Shown one piece after another: positions 24,201 to 37,214 of a DNA stretch of 64,000 bases. The position numbers were made by a program, and so were the translations under genes. Every line of letters begins with the position of its first letter. The first letter of the stretch is position 1. The stretch lies in NCBI RefSeq assembly GCF_030052815.1, contig NC_079496.1, forward strand, positions 9,563,100 to 9,627,099, in the 5' to 3' direction. Under the pieces are notes generated by a model. It worked only from the letters and a program-made list of their open reading frames with translations, was not told where the DNA came from and did not search any database. Origin of the DNA: Hevea brasiliensis. Lineage: Eukaryota; Streptophyta; Magnoliopsida; Malpighiales; Euphorbiaceae.

Positions 24201-27060
24201 GTGTTTATTTTCTTTAGCCTGCTCAGATAGGATTCTTGCAAAAACCATACGACCATATCAAATCAAACCTGAATTGTAATCAGAACCTGATTGAAATTGA
24301 GTCTTGAATCACCATTCAGACAACATTGAAACTGAATCATAAACGTCAAAAATAAAAATTGTGAAAAAGCCATACCCAACAATTCAATTTAGATTCTATC
24401 CATTTACTAACTGAACCGGCAAGGACCATGGCTACCAACCGTACTTATATTATTTTGTTTTCAATCGGTAGACAAATTGATCTTTTAGCTGAAAATGGTG
24501 AATCATCTGGCAGTCCTAATGGTGATAGTCATGCCTTCTCTCATGTAACCTGAGACAATCTCGTCAAGCCAGTAATGATAAGGCGTAGGTGATTAAAATG
24601 TCCTGGTGGTTATATTGGTGGCGGTGGGTGTTGCTTTGTTTAAAACTATATTGGTTGAAACTTTTATAGAGAATCTTCAGTTTCCAATTAAGCTCTCTCT
24701 CTTTTCAAATCTTGGAATGCAGAGTTTCTATCAATTTTCAAGTGGGCATTCATTGCTTGTTTGCCAATTTTAGACAATAACAAGGAATTTGCCTCGCAAA
24801 TCAGGGTATTGGCTTTGACTGTTATTTCTTTTACAGTTTTCAGGTAAACAAAACATTTATGAGGGAAGGGCATATTTGTATTTCAGCACTGTCAAGGGTG
24901 GGGTTTGCCCCCTTCTCCATTTCTCATAATCCCTCTGGTTAGATTTTCAATGCTAAAATGTCGTGATGATGATAGTGTTGGTACTGGTGATGTGGAAGAT
25001 TGAAGGTTGACCTTTTAAGAAGTTAAGTTAAGAATTAATCCAAGCCTAAGCACATCGCCAATTCCAAAAAATTATAGCAAACTTTATAAGTAATTCATCA
25101 AGAGGGATTATTGGGAGATTTAAATTCTCAATTTAATAAAAACATTGATTAAATTTTATTAACCGAACTAATTTTTTAAACTCTATGTCACTCCCCATTT
25201 TATAAAAGCCTTTGTGAGGCCTGTCTATTTACTGTAAGATTATTCTTTTCCTCATGTATGATTAGTTCTCGCACTGTGTGCGTGACACCTCTTCATTGAA
25301 ATCATAGGATTCGATTTCAAATACAAATTATTAGGAAAATTTCTATATTTTTATGGGTGAAACTGGGTGTGGATGATACTGACTGCAGATCAATTGAAAG
25401 ATATGGCAGAATTTGCAATGATGTGGGTATAGAAGTATACAACATGTGTTTTTTAAAACTGCCACTGCTGCAGCCTACAGGTGGGCCTTCAAACCTTTTC
25501 TGTATTTATTGTTTTATGACACATTCTGATGCTGTTCTGAATACTCATCATAAATTACATTATGCAGCAGGTTCTATAATCAGAAAGGATCATTACACTA
25601 TTTGCCAGTTTCACCCTTTACCAATTGGGTGGATTGAATGGTCGAAATTGTAAGCATAAGACAAATCAGCAATTAAGGCCTTTATTGAAAATCCAGATCC
25701 ACTGCAAGTAAACCTTGTTATTTGGGTTAGTAATGAAAGGTAGGGCCTGGAGCTTCCCAACTTGCCCATGGTCTCTCTGCCCAAGCAAAACTTTGTTGAA
25801 AAATTTTGAATTAATCCAAAGCAAAATGAGCATAAAAGAGGTATAGGGAGAGGGAACGTCTTCCATAACTACATTCTCAACATTTAAAAGTATAACTTAA
25901 TTGATTAAATGATGAATCACCTTATTATAAACTCTAATAGCAAACGAAAATAAAATTGAACTTTTGTTAATTATTTAGTTGTTGCATTATCGATTATGGT
26001 AAATAATTTTCATATAAGTTTTGGACAATCACCCCCCTTATAGAGTGCTTATTGAAAAAAAAAAAAAAAACTGTGTTTGGCCGACACAAAAGATTTTTAA
26101 TTTTCCTTTGTTCACCAATTCTTAGGTTATATTTGAGAACGGTTTTTAAAATAGCATTTAATATTTTAAATACAATCAAAATATTATTTTTTATATATAT
26201 TATTTGATGATATAATTTTTATATTAATATTTAGAAATTAAGGAAGTATTTTAATTAGGATGAACAAAATTTTTTCATTATGATCATATTTAATAACTAA
26301 TCTAACTATTATTTTTAATGAATACTTATACTTTAATAACTATAAAAACAACTAATTAATAATTAATTACTAAAACAGCTAATAACTGTTAAAATAATTA
26401 ATATTATTAAATAGGACTTTAGTTCACATATCTAATGGCAAAACTACGATCATTATATAATAAGTAATTAATCACCTTAAATTTTGGAATGAACGTAAAT
26501 ATATATTTTTATAGTTACAGTTTATTCCCTTAATGATTAATTAATACCCACTTTGAACTTTTTTTTTTAATATACGGCAACTTCCACCTAAAAAAAAAAA
26601 CCCATAACTTCGCCATTGCACATGTCTAGCTTTTCTCACAATATTTTAAGTAACATATTACTTTATTTTTTGTTAAAATTTCAATTTAATATTTAATTTT
26701 GAGGAACTAAACTCGAACACTCTTGCATTTTTATCTCAAAAAATTATTGCTTCAACAAAAAAAAAAAAATATTTTTTGAAAATATTATCTCTAAACATTT
26801 ATATAAAATATAGATCATAGGCTAATTCACTTATTAAAAAAAAAAAAAACTAAAAATGATTTGAATTCCATTGTCCTAAAGACCTAAAGGGGGAATTGGG
26901 AATTTTATTTTGACTTGTCCGGTAAGTAAGTTCAATAAATTGAATAAACACAATATTTTTATATTAAATAATTACATAAAAGCCACAATTATTGGAGCAC
27001 CATTTCTTCCTCGAGCCTCCTCTCTTCTTTTTCTCTTCTTCCTTTCTCTTCAAATTCAAC
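24201..27060. other. Intergenic region between KRP and RPN2
   Basis: 24240-24440 has A/C-rich AAACC- and GAAACTGAA-type sequence of the kind found in old repeats. 25357-25653 is an open frame of 98 codons without ATG and without recognised homology. 26130-26420 is AT-rich with MITE-like ends (TATATTTGAGAAC... TTAAATAGGAC), weakly supported. 26550-26870 is low-complexity. The RPN2 promoter probably lies in the last few hundred bases; CT-rich leader sequence begins near 27000. Confidence 0.4.
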
Positions 27061-27106
27061 ACATCCTTTGTTTCTATATCTTCTCTTCGCCCGACCGACC
27101 GTAGCC

Positions 27107-29101
27107 ATGGCTGCGACGATGGTGAGCTCGGCTGGTGCTTTGCTTGCGATGCTTAACGAGACTCACCCGCAACTTAAGCAACACGCTTTGTATAACCTTA
27201 ACAAATTTGTGGATCAGTTCTGGCCGGAGATCTCCACCAGTGTGCCATTGATGTAACTCTTCTTTCATCCTCTCTATCTCACAATTAGGGATTTGGATTT
27301 TCTTTTTTAGTTGGGTTTAGGGTTTTGGTTTTAATTGATCTGCTTCGTTACTGGGAATTTGGGGAAATAGGCTAGTCTTTCCACTTTAATAGTTAACCTT
27401 TTCTCTTGGAAATTGGCTTAATTAACTTGTTATATGTGGTTAATAGCTTATTAGATTGCTTCGAGTTTGTCATTTTGATTCCTTTACAAGTCTAGTGTTT
27501 GATTACCTATTCTTATTTGCTTTAAGCTCTCATATAAAGTTTTTTTTTGTTTTTTTGTTCGTAGTTAAGTGCATTTTATTAAATTTGATTTTCAATTGTT
27601 ATGGTTTAGTAAAAGATAGTTTTAGAATACTGGAAGATTTTGGTTTTATTATGGTTTGGGGATGTTGTTCTTCTATTGGGCATTGAAATTTAGGGTTTAG
27701 GTTTGGTGTTTTCATAGCAACATCACAATTGGTGTGATAACTGGGGTGTTTCAGGACGTAAAATGGAGAACACAGAAATATTCTTTACCAAAGTTATGTC
27801 TATCTATGATTTGTATTGATACATACGTCAGCTATCTGATCAGGAAGATCTTATGTTGACTGATTTATGGTTATAGAACTCAATTTAGTTTACTGGATTA
27901 ATGCAATTATGTGAATGCCTGAAATCCTCAGATGGATGGGCCTATTATGTTTTAACCCTACACGAGAATAGGAGAATTGAAAAAATGTTACAGAGTGCAG
28001 GCTGATTCATCCTGGGTTACATGCCTGTGCCACCTTCTTCAATACCCTTCACTCATGCTCATTTTTATTGCCTTGGCCTTGGACTCATGATATGAAAAAG
28101 GTTGCTTTAATCAAAACCCACTGGCGTTCATTTGCCTTTCCATAGAAATTGGAATAGTCGGACAGTGCTTCACAATGGCATTGAATAATAAATAACATAC
28201 AGCAGCTGCTAAGTAATTTTTTTGTTTTTCCATGTAATTAAGTATTTCAACTTCACGCTGACAAATTTCTCCTTGTAACTTTTTGACGATTTATATTGCA
28301 GTTGTCGAGTGATTTATATAATATTTTCTTGACAAACTTAGTCTGAAATTTGTGAAGTGCTTATTTGGCGCACAACTAAATTAAAATTTATCTTTTTCCA
28401 TTTGAAATTCAATTCTTAATTTTTAATCAGCTTGTGATTGATATTTGCCTTCAGGTTCTTGTTGTCAATGTATTTGCATGTATATTTCATCGCGTATATT
28501 GTATTTATGTGGTTAATTGCTTCTGCCGACTTCTGTCCAATTTTAGATTCCATCATTTTGACTCACTTGAGTTGCAATATTGAGAACTTTTAAGTGTTTT
28601 TGGCTTGATAATTGTGTTTTTTAAATGTGCTATGGGATATGAATGCTTATTGTACATTATTGACAGAGAGAGCTTATATGAAGATGAGGAGTTTGATCAG
28701 CATCAGAGACAGCTTGCTGCGTTAGTTGTTTCCAAGGTCATAACTAGCTCCTTTCTACTCCTACTGTGAGCATGTTTGGGATTGTGGTTCAAACCTGCTT
28801 TTTGGAAAGTCACCATTATAAATGCTGTTTGAAAAAGCTATTTAGCTATTTTGCAGTTCTTATGACTAAAACATGTCAAATTTAACTTAAAAACAATTTT
28901 TGATAGCCTCTAACTAATATATTTAAGGAAGTGTTTTTCTCTGCAGTAGCTACAACAACAATGCTAAACAGACCTTATGCCTCCTCCCTCACTCCTTTGG
29001 GAATATATAGATAAAATGGATGGACTATTTCAACTTTCTCAAACTACAATGGCTTTAACTTTTCAGAATCTACAACTTTCTGTTCATCTTCCTAGGATTC
29101 A

Positions 29102-29138
<37 letters not shown>

Positions 29139-32100
29139 TATCTCTGCTGTGTATGCAAATAACATATTTGTTTCTTTCATAAGCCAATAAGCAATTACTT
29201 TTAGAACTCTACATATGGAATGCATGAGAGATGAGACTTCAGGTGAGCAACTTTGTTTGGTAAACTTTTTAGGAATAAGCAATTCTTGAACGATAATATC
29301 TGCAATAAGGTTGGTGGACAATCTGTGTGGGTTGTGTCCCTAATGACGTCCCTTATTTTAGAGGCTCACATGTGAATCATTATTTATCAATCAATTTTTT
29401 TTTTCCTTAATTGTTGATAAAAGAATTGAAAGAGGGGTAGATAGAGCTTGGCTAGTCAATGGGCCGGGTATGCCTTGTAAGACTTTTCGTTAGATTTAAA
29501 TGTTTTTCACAAGATCAATTCGTTTTAGATATTACAGGAAGTAAGACCCCGTGACTTGTCACTGCTTACCATGTGATTTTGATAACTTTATTCTTTTGTT
29601 TGGGAATTTTTGCTCTTTTCCTTCCTCAGGTTTTTTGTTACTTGGGTGATCTAAATGATTCCTTATCATACGCCCTCGGAGCTGATTCTCTTTTCGATGT
29701 CTCAGAGGATTCTGATTACGTTCATACCCTTCTTGGTAAGCATGCTCATTAGCCTGCATTTGTCATTACATAAACTTGTGACATTACTCAAAGACATGAA
29801 AATTTGTTGTGCTGCAATTAACCATGAATAAGGATGAGCAGTTTTTGGTTATAACTGAAAAACCAAACTAAACCAATTTGTTTTTTTTTTAAGGTTTCGG
29901 TTTAGTTAGTAATTTGAGGAATTTCGTTTTTTCGGTTTGGTTAATTCAGTAAAAGAAAAACGAACTAACCGAACCTATTGAACATAGAACTAATTCGTTT
30001 TGGGCTACCTATATATATTTAAAAGCCTCACCCTGAGAAAAGTCCCAAATTCTCCGCCTTCTTTCTCATGGTGCCGAAGATATTTGATAAGTTCTGGTGA
30101 AGTCTCGATACTGAATTTTGTAATTTTGAAATGGGATTTTGGAAGAATCATGATTCTGAGTTTTGTTTGAAATGTTGTTGAAATGGGTTCCAAAGTTCCC
30201 ACGGAAATGGGATTTTGGTGGAATCACGATTTTGAGTTTTGTAATTTTGGTGTATATGTTGAGCTTGTTGTTGAAATGGGATTTCTTCTTCTAATTGAAA
30301 TGGGATTTTGCTTGTTGAAATAGAATTTTGTTACGTAGCAGAGACCCCAAGATCCCAAACCTGCAAAATAACAGGGGAAGAATATCTAGGAAGAAGGAGA
30401 GGGAGCGAGAGAGAAAGAAGTAGAGAGAAAGAGAGATAGAGAGAGAAGTGTTTTGTATTATTCAATTCTTGGCTGACCCAATTAGTTACAATTTTACCCT
30501 ATTTATGCAATATTTTCCTCCCATTCATTCTCACATTCCTATTCCCCTTGTTATCATAACATATTTCTTCTGGTAATGCTCTGTTCTTGGTGTTTGGCTT
30601 TGAGAATCCCCAAAACCAATAAACCAAACTGAAAACTTGATTTTGATTTGGTTTGGTTTTCATTTATAGTATTTGGTTAATGCAGGTTGGTTTGGTTAAA
30701 ATATGGGAATTTATTAATTTAACGATTGACTAATAATTTGGTTGACCTATATTTTAAATTCTATAATCTTTAGAATGCCTTAACTTTGATCATTTAAGAA
30801 ATGTTGTTGATGTACATAAGTTTGCTGATGCTTCCTGGTTTACTTAACATTTTTGTTTCTGTTCCTATCCTCAGCTAAGGCAATAGATGAGTATGCTAGT
30901 CTAAAGTCAAAGGCAATTGAATCAAATGCTGAGGAAGCAAATGTGGACCCTAGGCTGGAGGCAATTGTGGAGAGAATGCTGGACAAGTATGCAAAACACC
31001 AACTTATCTAATTTGATATATCTTCATTGTACTTAGTTTCTTACTGTTCCTTCTTTTAGGTGTATTATGGATGGAAAATACCAACAAGCCATGGGAATTG
31101 CAATTGAATGTAGAAGACTGGACAAACTTGAGGAAGCAATAACAAGGAGTGATAATATTCATGGAACTCTTTCATATTGCATCAATGTTTCACATGCTTT
31201 TGTTAATCGTAGAGAATATCGTCGTGAGGTAAGGAGGTTATTATGCTAGTTCACAAGAGATCTATGTTTCTGCTGTATGTTATGGCCATTGCACTGAAGC
31301 AATTGTACTTTGGCTTGTTCTATTGACAATTTTTCATACTGTGGACCAAGTCATTCAATGCTACCATTGAACATTAACGTAAATTGATATATTTTGGTTT
31401 TCTACAGGTGCTTCGACTTCTTGTTAATGTTTATCAGAAGCTGCCTTCTCCTGATTATTTGAGCATTTGTCAATGTCTCATGTTCCTGGATGAACCTGAA
31501 GGTGTAGCAAGCATACTGGAAAAGCTTTTGCGTTCTGGAAATAAGGATGACGCTTTGCTTGCATTTCAAATAGCCTTTGATCTTGTGGAGAATGAGCACC
31601 AAGCTTTTCTATTAAATGTTAGAGATCGCCTTTCAGTTCCAAAGTCTCAATCTTCAGAGTCAGTGCAGCCAAAACCTAGTGATCCAGAGCCGACACAAAA
31701 TGAAAATTCTACTGCTTCAGAGGATGTTCCAATGACAGAAGGATCTTCAGTTTCAACTGCTACTGTGCAGGAAACTGATCCAAATGAAGCAATATATGCT
31801 GAGAGGCTGACAAAAATCAGGGGAATTTTGTCTGGGGAGACATCAATTCAGTTGACTCTACAATTTCTATACAGTCATAACAAGTGAGACATTTAAAAAA
31901 AAAAAAAAATTCCTTTTAACATTTTGTAAATTGAAAAATTATTTATGCCTTTTATGCATTTTATAAAATAGTTTGTTGTTGCACTTGGAGGGATAAGGAG
32001 GAGTTGCAACTAATTCTTGTGATTTGCGTACAGATCAGATCTTCTTATTCTGAAGACAATCAAGCAGTCTGTTGAGATGAGGAATAGTGTTTGTCACAGT

Positions 32101-34843
32101 GCAACTATTTATGCTAATGCAATTATGCATGCTGGTACAACTGTGGATACATTCCTCAGGGAGAATTTGGTGAGTAAAGGATCTTTATTTTTATTCCCTT
32201 TTATTTCCTTTTTAAATTGTTGGTGCATTTCTGCTTATTTTGTATACTGAAATGTTTTGGCTCATATCTGTTTTATCAGGATTGGTTGAGCAGGGCCACA
32301 AATTGGGCCAAATTTAGTGCCACGGCAGGTCTTGGTGTTATCCACAGAGGTCACCTGCAGCAGGGCAGGTCGCTAATGAGACCTTATTTGCCCCAGGGCG
32401 GATCTGGTGGTGGAGGTAGTCCATACTCAGAAGGTGGTGCTCTTTATGCTTTGGGTCTTATACATGCGAACCATGGCGAGGGCATCAAACAATTCCTTCG
32501 TGACAGCCTACGTAGCACAAATGTAGAGGTGTGGTTACTTTCTGAGTCTACTATAAATTTCTTTTTGAGCTAAGAGGTCTTAGATATTTTCTTAAATTCA
32601 TATTGAAATGTCATATGCAGGTCATTCAACATGGTGCATGCTTAGGTCTGGGTTTGGCAGCTTTAGGAACTGCTGATGAAGATATATATGATGATATCAA
32701 AAGCGCTTTGTATACTGATAGTGCTGTTGCTGGTGAGGCTGCTGGTATTAGTATGGGTTTGCTTATGGTTGGAACTGCAAGTGAGAAAGCAAGTGAGATG
32801 CTTACTTATGCTCATGAGACACAGCATGAGAAGATCATTAGGTAAATTTGAATCACATTCTGGATATTGGGATGAGCCTTCAATTCTGTTCTTTGCCTTG
32901 TTTGTAATGTTATCATTGGCTGCAGAGGATTGGCATTAGGGATAGCCCTCACTGTTTATGGAAGAGAAGAAGAAGCAGACACGCTAATTGAGCAGATGAC
33001 TCGTGATCAGGATCCAATACTTCGTTATGGAGGTATGTATGCATTGGCATTGGCCTACAGGGGAACAGCAAACAACAAGGCCATCCGCCAACTGTTGCAC
33101 TTTGCCGTATCAGATGTGAGTGATGATGTAAGGAGGACTGCAGTTCTTGCACTTGGATTTGTCCTGTACTCTGAACCAGAGCAGGTTTGTTCATACCTAG
33201 TCAACCGTCTCTTTATGGTCAATGGTCATGTGTTTGCTATTCCAATTGTTGTTCTATTATTGCGATTCTCGGTCCAACTGCCCAAGTCTGTTTAACATCA
33301 TCATATATGTTTTCCTGTCCTTGCTCTTTTGCTTGTCAGATTTTACCTTTTTCTGTTACCCTTTTGCCTCTCTGTTATATGTGTTCCACTTAATATTTTT
33401 AGTGCTGTAACTTGTGGTGCAGACTCCTCGAATTGTCTCCTTGCTGTCGGAGTCGTACAACCCACATGTGCGATATGGTGCAGCTCTTGCGGTAGGCATT
33501 TCCTGTGCAGGCACTGGCTTGAGTGAGGCTATATCATTGCTGGAACCTTTGACATCAGATGTTGTTGATTTTGTTCGTCAAGGTGCTCTTATTGCAATGG
33601 CTATGGTCATGGTGCAGATGAATGAGGCCAGTGATTCTCGTGTTGGAACATTCAGGTACTGCATTATTGTTATTTTCTTTATGCTGTTTTACTTAAAAAC
33701 TACTGATGCCTAATGCAATTTATCGTCCTACTCCTTTTGCAAGAACTAATCTTATGTATGCCTCATTTTTTTAGACGTCAATTGGAAAAGATAATTCTTG
33801 ATAAGCATGAAGACACCATGAGCAAGATGGGTGCAATCCTTGCTTCTGGAATACTTGATGCTGGTGGAAGGAATGTAACAATAAGATTGCTTTCTAAGAC
33901 AAAACATGATAAAGTCACTGCAGTAGTTGGCCTAGCTGTTTTTAGCCAGTTTTGGTATTGGTATCCTCTCATTTATTTCATAAGCTTGTCATTCTCACCC
34001 ACAGCCTTTATTGGGCTGAACTATGACTTGAAAGTTCCAAAATTTGAGTTCATATCAAATGCAAAGCCTTCTTTATTTGAGTATCCGAAGCCAACCACTG
34101 TGCCCACTACCACATCTGCTGTGAAACTTCCCACTGCAGTTCTGTCAACTTCAGCGAAGGCCAAAGCTAGGGCCAAGAAAGAAGCAGAGCAGAAAGCTAA
34201 TGCTGAAAAGGCAGCAGCAGCAGCAGAGTCTTCATCTGCTGCAGCAAATACTGGAAAAGATAAATCATCGAATGAGAAGGATGGGGATTCCATGCAGGTT
34301 AATATTGCTTATATTTTTTTTAGACAGAGTTCATGGAAGCAATTTTATATTTTCCTATTTAACTTTTAGATTACTGTTTCATTGTTACTTTTGGGGACTA
34401 TCATGTTAGCAGGTTGTTATTTTGTCTTGATGCATTCTGTAGCTCTCAAGATCTATAATTCACATTTTGAAATTGACTGAATGATCAGATATGTTACGTT
34501 GCATTGTATCTTTTGTTAGGTTGATAGCCAGCCGGAGAAGAAAGCAGAGCCTGAACCTTCTTTTGAAATTTTGACCAACCCAGCAAGAGTTGTTCCTGCC
34601 CAGGAGAAGTTCATTAAATTTATGGAAGATAGCAGATATGCACCAGTGAAGTTAGCGCCTTCAGGGTTTGTCCTCCTGAGAGACCTGCAACCAACTGAAC
34701 CAGAGGTACTTTCTCTCACGGATGCACTGTCATCCACAGTGTCACCTGCTGGTGGTTCAGCTGCGGGACAGCAAGGTTCTGCATCAGCCATGGCTGTTGA
34801 TGAGGAGCCCCAGCCACCTCAGCCTTTTGAGTATACTTCGTGA
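27107..34843 (+). CDS. RPN2A: 26S proteasome regulatory subunit RPN2 (PSMD1 type), non-ATPase base subunit 1
   Basis: RPN2 is the large scaffold of the 19S base that links to RPN13 and the lid in the ubiquitin-proteasome pathway. Thirteen coding exons: 27107-27252, 28667-28736, 29630-29735, 30875-30986, 31060-31228, 31408-31883, 32034-32169, 32280-32528, 32621-32841, 32926-33184, 33423-33655, 33775-34297 and 34520-34843. All phases fit and give 1007 residues, the usual length (about 1004 in Arabidopsis). The N-terminal helical part starts [18 protein letters not shown]. The middle, about residues 400-790, is the proteasome/cyclosome repeat toroid, with blocks such as [29 protein letters not shown] and [16 protein letters not shown] Lys/Ala-rich charged linker ([19 protein letters not shown]) precedes the C-terminal domain (FKE-type; here [17 protein letters not shown]). 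Homology to RPN2 is near continuous. ATG 27107 has a good context (GCCATGG). The RPN2A versus RPN2B paralogue choice is not settled. Confidence 0.97.
28770..28973. mobile_element. hAT-like MITE inside RPN2 intron 2
   Basis: The left end GCATGTTTGGGATTGTGGTT and the reverse complement of the right end GTCTGTTTAGCATTGTTGTT agree at 15 of 20 positions. The interior is non-coding and about 165 bases long. Such ends (TGTTTGG/TGTTTAG) are common in plant hAT-type MITEs. No target duplication was confirmed. Confidence 0.55.
29105..29137 (+). repeat. (GA)n microsatellite in RPN2 intron 2
   Basis: An uninterrupted AG dinucleotide run of about 33 bases. It is likely to vary in length between individuals. 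Confidence 0.95.
29830..30730. repeat. Repeat-derived sequence in RPN2 intron 3
   Basis: Both sides carry AAACCAAACT/GGTTTGGTTT motifs in mirrored order (29840-29960 and 30610-30710). The centre has four or five loose copies of GAAATGGGATTTTG between 30128 and 30330, followed by GA-rich sequence at 30376-30446. This looks like an old repeat insertion with internal minisatellite-like growth. The ends are not defined. Confidence 0.4.
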
Positions 34844-35334
34844 TTCTGGTCATAAAGATTTTTGTATTGGTCTTCGTTTAGAAATCTGGTGCTTATAACT
34901 GGCAGAGAAAATCAAATGCTTCTCAGCGACCGCTTCAATCTTGCATGGTCACTGCCAGCATAAGCAAGTTTACTGGTTTCAAGGTTTTCTTATCTGCAGA
35001 GCTTATGTTCTCGAGCAAATTTTTTTAGGTACCTAAGTGATACATGATTGCTGTTTCATCGACACATGGTAGCACTTTCCGTAATGTTCTGGAAATGAAA
35101 ATTTCAGTCCATTTTGTAGTCATTTTGCATTTCAATTTACTTGCTGTGTTCTTTTGATTGTTTCATTGATGTGCTGATTTTTTTCCTCAGTTGTTTTCCC
35201 TTGCTATCAAGTTTCCACTTCGATGCTGTTCTTCGGGTTGTCTTACTTTTACCCGATTTTATTTTGTTGCGTTTCATTTGGTTTATTATGTTTATAAGCA
35301 AAAGATATCTTCTAGAGCCTTCACATGTGTTCCT
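34844..35334. other. RPN2 3' untranslated and downstream sequence
   Basis: Non-coding sequence of mixed composition after the RPN2 stop. No other gene was recognised. Confidence 0.5.
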
Positions 35335-35690
35335 TTAACACATAGTTATCAAAGGCGCCTCAGGCTCAAGGCTCACCAGGCTCGAACCCTGGCGCCTTAT
35401 GTGCTTAGGTGTGCGTCTTTGTTCTAGGCATAAGGTTTTGGAAAGGCATGCTTTCTTTTCATTTTTAACGAGTACTTTCATTGGCAAAATGGATTACCAC
35501 TTAAACTCAAATTAACAAATTTAATTCAAGATAGATGGCAAAGAAAAAAAAAAAAGAAAAGCATCACATTTATTTTACTTTTATGGATTTTTAAAATTTT
35601 TTATTTGTGTCTCACCTCGCATCTTGCTCTTAGGCTCTAAGACTCTTTGGCATCTTAGTGCATCTTGAGCATTTAATAACTATGCTTTAA
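35335..35690. mobile_element. MITE with 19-bp terminal inverted repeats
   Basis: TTAACACATAGTTATCAAA (35335-35353) is the inverted partner of 35672-35690, whose reverse complement is TTAAAGCATAGTTATTAAA, with three mismatches. Just inside, the left has GGCGCCTCAGGCTCAAGGC and GAACCCTGGCGCC, and the right has a related TCTTAGGCTCTAAG region. No coding potential. The GC-rich clover-like centre can look like a tRNA but lacks a tRNA fold. Confidence 0.65.
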
Positions 35691-36640
35691 CATTTGAGAA
35701 ATATTTTAACCTTGCATTAGGATAACGCATAATATTTATTTATTTTTCCCTTTGATTATAGTCATGAACTTTGGTATATTGTTTAATGATCACTTGTAAA
35801 TTGATTAAAAGATGGGTTAAGCTAAAATCAAATATCAAATTTCTCATTTGAAAGTTCTTCAATCTAAATAAACCATGCAAGCTCGACCTTTACGAGTAAT
35901 GCAAGAGAAAAGTCACTTGCATTATATAAAACCGCAACCTTTTCTCAATTTATGCATGCCTACAGAGAAGGACAATATATCCTTCCATGAGAAGCGTGAT
36001 TTTTGTTTTGTGTATTTATACAGCGTAAGATTTAGAAAAGGAAGAGTGTTACCTTCCTATTCTCTAGCCATGCGTTGCCAATGAAATTCCGATGAGAAAA
36101 TAGAAAACAAAAGCTACTGATATCTTACTCTTGTAAGACGAAGAGCTAACATTTTTCGGATCATATCCCAAAATATATACCCTTGAATTTTGTAAACTGA
36201 ATCGATGGGATATAGTTGCTTGGTCTTTTCATTTAAGATCTTCCAACATCTAGAATTGCAAGAACCATGTCAATTAGCTCAAACCACAGTAGCGTTCGCA
36301 ATTTCCTAATTAATTTGTGATGAAATTATATATATACTCATGTTCTTTTTTATTGTGACATACAAAATTTAATTGAAATGGCATTAATTATTGTATTGGA
36401 GGTGTATCCTTTTTCCTTACCTTATAGGCTTTATACCCATTAGAATTATCACATGGGAGGTTAGCAGGAATGTCACATGCAAATCAACAAGCTCAATATC
36501 ATCCCATATATATGCAATCTAATTTTCAAAGTTGAAAGTTGAAATGATCAAATCTGCACTCTGCAGCGCGTCATCCCTTTAATTAGGGTCATGAAAAGAG
36601 GTGATAAAAAGCAAGGGCAAGAGCGTTTGTTTGCCTGTGA
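35691..36640. other. Intergenic sequence upstream of FAMA
   Basis: No gene was seen. 35880-36080 has a 69-codon frame without recognised homology. Distal FAMA regulatory elements may be here but cannot be named. Confidence 0.4.
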
Positions 36641-36905
36641 CACATTAATAATGGGAGGTGAAAGTGAAACCAGTCACCAACCATGAGGTCTACATTAATC
36701 CACAAGGCTCCTCTCTTCTCTTTCCTAAGTCAAACCACATGGACCATCAAAAATATATATATGACAACCCACAGCCCTCACCTCAAAAATTTTCACCTGT
36801 TATTATATATAAAATATCTATTTCCATGGTGGTACCCCCATGCTACCTTCTGCTCTTCTAATGACATAACCCCACCTTCATTTTCTACCATTGTCTTATT
36901 ATACC

Positions 36906-37214
36906 CTCTCTGATCTCTCTCTCTCTCTCTCTCTCCAATCAGGTTCTCTTGCTATTTCTGTTTTCTCCTAACTTCCATGCAACTTCTGTTTCATAAATTT
37001 TCATATTTAATTATCTACCCTTAAACCTAGACCCATGTAGCATTTTAATTACCTAAATTTTCATTTATTTGCTGTAAGTTAACTTTTGCTCATTATTAAC
37101 TTATTGTTTTTTTCAGGAGGACGACCCATTGGGAAATTTCACTAGGGTTTTGTCCTTGCATGAATTGAGTGTCACTTTAGGGTTTTCGATTAAAGTTATC
37201 CATTTATAAAAGCA
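36906..37214 (+). promoter_or_regulatory. Probable FAMA 5' leader with an intron and a two-codon upstream frame
   Basis: A CT microsatellite (about 36911-36935) is followed by CAATCAG and, 170 bases on, a strong acceptor (GTTTTTTTCAG ending near 37117), so a leader intron of about 36945-37117 is likely. After it an ATG at 37160 opens a minimal frame (ATG AAT TGA, 37160-37168) before the FAMA start at 37215. The transcript limits are inferred. Confidence 0.4.

Noticed and set aside
25357..25653. 98-codon plus-strand frame
   Set aside because: Begins with GTG and not ATG, shows no recognised domain and no splice-site-bounded extension.
35357..35420. tRNA-like GGCTCGAACCCTGG string
   Set aside because: It resembles a T-arm, but no acceptor stem or anticodon arm can be formed; it lies in the centre of a MITE.
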